64,000 nucleotides of DNA from Dicaeum eximium (taxonomy: Eukaryota; Chordata; Aves; Passeriformes; Dicaeidae), in the NCBI GenBank assembly GCA_013396995.1, contig VWZP01009168.1, positions 186,001 to 250,000 on the forward strand, in the 5' to 3' direction. The number at the start of each line of letters is the position of its first letter. The first letter of the stretch is position 1. Below, one piece after another: positions 61,436 to 64,000 of the stretch. Made by a program: the position numbers and the translations under genes. The notes under the pieces are model-generated. The model saw only the letters and a list, made by a program, of their open reading frames with translations, was not told the DNA's origin and made no database searches.

Positions 61436-61512
61436 ATATATAAAAAAAAATATTTTTAAAAAATCTTTTAAAAATATATAAATATATATATAAATATATT
61501 TGTATATATTTG
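61436..61512. repeat. AT-rich low-complexity tract
   Basis: TATATAA, poly-A and AAATATATA blocks over about 75 bp. The minus-strand frame of Ile/Tyr repeats is not a gene. Confidence 0.85.
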
Positions 61513-62675
61513 GTGTAGGTAGTTTTGTTATAGTTCTCACTACCTATGATTATCTAATATTAAATTCTCCTTAGCCAAGTAACAGATCTACAAATATAAA
61601 TGAAGTAAAAATAATATCGTATTCTAGGGTGTCAGATTAGTCTATGCTCTTCTACTCTACTGATATTTGTCAAATCATGGAACTTTAGAAGAAAGCAGAA
61701 GAGGTGATGGAATAGCATGGAGTCCTTTCCATGTGATCAGACCATTCACCCATGTCTAGTCTGTAGTTTTCTAAATCAAAACTGCACATGACTGATTGGA
61801 GCTCTCAGACATCACCAGGTTTATTTCAGAGCAAAACTTATTTCATGCAAGAGCAAATACAGTGGCCAGTGGCTCCAACAGAGCTCTTGAGGCAACTGAG
61901 ACTTATTTGTGCAGGTTGATCCCTGTGCATGCAGCTGTTCTGCCACCAGGACCTCAGCTGATGTGGCAGATGAACCTGATCTTTGACTGGGAATATCCTC
62001 AGCCATCATGAAAGGATTCTCTGGATGAAGCTAACCTATAGGACTGATCCCTTCCTGTCCATGTTGCCCCTCATGTGGATATAAAACATTGAAAAATCAT
62101 GATTTACCAAACTAATAGATATTTCTCATGTCCTAACTACATGATGCCCATGGGGTCTCCAAGCTGCAATTCCATCTCCTGGAAGTCCCGAATGTCTCAA
62201 AAGTACAAATGCATCTCTTCCAAAGGTGCAGAGAGTGCAGTGACAGCTCCTTGGAGATGCCCAGCCCTGCTGATGTGCTGCTGTGCTGGTTGGAGCCCAG
62301 TGGGAGCAGCCAGCTCCCCTCAAATTGGCCGGCAGCGCAGACCAGTTCGGCTCATGTGCATGTGAAATATATGCTGTATGTAATGCCAAACTTGGACAGC
62401 ATTTTGGCTGGCTTCTGGGGAGCTGGATAAAGAGTCTCACCACTTCCTTTTTGTTTTGTTACTACCCTGACAGCCCTTCAGGCAAGTGCTCTATTTTTAT
62501 TCGACATATATGCACATGGTCCATTTTCATGTGCGTGTTCTTAGGAATATATTCCTGCTCTGTCTTGCCCTCCCTTGGAAGGCTGCTGCCTACAGCTTCT
62601 CCTAGCAAAATGAAATCTCAGGGAAAGTCCAATGAAGTTAAAATGCTGCACAGCAAATTTATTATTGTTTTTATA

Positions 62676-62822
62676 GGCCCCTGTTCAGGAAAGTACTTAA
62701 GTATGTGCTTAAGTCCTATTAAAATCATCAGGACTTAAGAACATGCTTAAAGTCAAGCATATACTTCCTCTGAATTGGGATGTATTTCAGCACATGCTTA
62801 AATGCTTTCCTGAACCAGAGCC
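62676..62822. mobile_element. Palindromic MITE-like element
   Basis: The left end GGCCCCTGTTCAGGAAAGTA and the right end, read in reverse complement, GGCTCTGGTTCAGGAAAGCA, form long imperfect terminal inverted repeats continuing through TTAAGTATGTGCTTAA. The inside repeats the CTTAAG and GCACATGCTTAA themes. This fits an old non-autonomous DNA transposon of the kind that is common in archosaurs and turtles. I am not certain of the family name. No clear target-site duplication remains. Confidence 0.75.
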
Positions 62823-63466
62823 ACAGTCAACAAGTGTCCTGTGATACACAGGGCTTGTGAGACAAGATTTACTTCTTACCTAAGACCTACCAGTGCTGCT
62901 CTATGAATGTGCAGTTCTTAGTTTGCCTCTTGGTTGGTGGCACTCCAAAAAGCTCACTGGATTTTGCATTTGGATGAGAAGTTGGGAAAGAAAAAAAAGA
63001 CAAGAAAATGAAAAAAAAAATAACCCTTACTAAAGCAATACCTTGGCATGTCTGATCTCGTGTTGCAACCCATGGTTTTTTCCCCTACAATGGAGATTTG
63101 TGCTATTGTGTGTGTGGCATAATTACTAAGACAGATTTTTTTTTTCTTAATAACACAATAAATAGGATATTTCCTGGCCTGCTTTGCGTTTCCAATAGGA
63201 TTTTCACTTCCCCTTTGGGTTCTGAGTGTAAGGAGAGTAAGTGTCAAAAGGCAGGAGCTTTCCCAGTTTTAAAACAGAGAGGGTGTAACCATGTGTAATG
63301 TGAGCCTTGAGTTTGATTGTAGGAATGATGAAATCAAATCCCTCCTTAATCCTTACTGGGAAACATTGAGGTGAATTAGACTGCTTTTTTTGTTAACTTG
63401 TTAAAATCTTTTTGAAAAAAATGTGTTCTAATGTCATCAAAAATATCTCCTTGCTTTACCCCACAG

Positions 63467-63640
63467 TCTAACAGACCTCTGGACTATGTGCAGAGTGACC
63501 TCAATGCAGTGAAAAATGAAAGGAGAAGGAGGATAGATAAACCCAAATATATTATTTGCCTGGAAAAACTCACAGTGCTTTGCCATATGCAATTCTTTCC
63601 AGTGCTGCCACTTTTAATCTACATGCTTAGTCATTATTAA
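63467..63640 (+). other. Unrecognised exon-like open frame in CLIC5 intron
   Basis: A pyrimidine-rich tract ending CCCCACAG (63459-63466) precedes a frame that reads SNRPLDYVQSDLNAVKNE followed by a run of arginines, then becomes hydrophobic and stops at 63640. In phase 0 it could follow either CLIC5 first exon. I recognise no family. Alternatives are an alternative terminal exon, a retrocopy scrap, or chance. It is listed because the first 30 residues look more protein-like than the surrounding random frames. Confidence 0.2.
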
Positions 63641-64000
63641 TGATGGTGTATTTCTTTGAAGTTCTGTATTTTGGGAAAAACTGGAACTTGTCTTTTTTCC
63701 TCCCTTAAGGTTAGTTAAAATAATAGACAGTTGTCTGTGTGTATTGCATGCACCAGTTGGCTTATTTTTGGAATATGTGAGGAAATTTATTCCAGTTGTT
63801 TCATTTATAGCAAAGTATTAGCTTGAACTTGAGAAGAGCTCCTTGTTCACATTGTTCAGCTGTGCTGGACAGTAGTTGGAGGCTTTTGATACTGCCATGA
63901 CATCACAAAAAATACTTGACACAGGTTCATAAAATGACTGAAACTATTTTTTCTCCCTCCTGAAACCACCTAAATTTTGTCAATTGATAATGTGTTCATG

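Larger units (their letters stand above)
41133..64000 (+). other. CLIC5: CLIC5 first intron, continuing past the window
   Basis: At least 22.9 kb without the common CLIC exon 2. It holds six CR1 fragments, the two-copy unclassified repeat, the polypyrimidine satellite, the 47-bp duplication and the MITE-like element. Long parts (46.5-51.1 kb, 52.7-57.8 kb, 58.5-62.6 kb) show nothing else recognisable. Confidence 0.7.

Overview
The window is nuclear DNA from a bird. At least a dozen fragments of the avian CR1 LINE, in both orientations, lie between sparse spliced genes. Two genes are recognisable, ENPP4 and CLIC5, and they stand side by side in divergent orientation, as I recall for mammals. 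I cannot name the species.

Layout. Positions 1-6642 hold the 3' flank of ENPP4, two small CR1 pieces and no recognisable coding sequence. Positions 6643-11321 (minus strand) hold the complete ENPP4 coding region in three coding exons. The spliced protein is 452 residues, has every catalytic and metal-binding residue expected, and ends in a membrane anchor and a conserved acidic tail. A decayed second copy of the middle coding exon lies in the intron before the last exon. Positions 12880-13440 are a CpG island with two inverted CCAAT boxes, GC boxes and an NRF1-like site; this is almost certainly the ENPP4 promoter and first non-coding exon. An antisense CR1 and a 22-bp minisatellite lie just beyond it.

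From 22260 to the right edge the window holds the 5' part of CLIC5 on the plus strand. Two alternative first coding exons are visible: a 163-codon acidic exon at 22260-22748 (long, CLIC5B-like form) and a 21-codon exon at 41070-41132 (short, CLIC5A form). Both end in Phe-Val-Lys followed by a phase-0 GT donor, so either could splice to the common exon 2, which lies beyond position 64000. Between them, near 32.7 kb, is a small GC-rich promoter-like segment with TATA, MEF2-like and CCAAT motifs; it may be a third start site. The rest is intron with CR1 copies, a 0.5-kb polypyrimidine satellite at 46 kb, an AT microsatellite at 38 kb, a palindromic MITE-like element at 62.7 kb and a few unexplained repeats.

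No metabolic cluster or operon-like system is present. ENPP4 makes a cell-surface nucleotide phosphodiesterase and CLIC5 a GST-fold, membrane- and cytoskeleton-associated protein; I see no functional link beyond adjacency. The observations most worth checking are the ghost ENPP4 exon, the unfamiliar long CLIC5 first exon, the intronic TATA promoter, and an unrecognised exon-like open frame at 63467.
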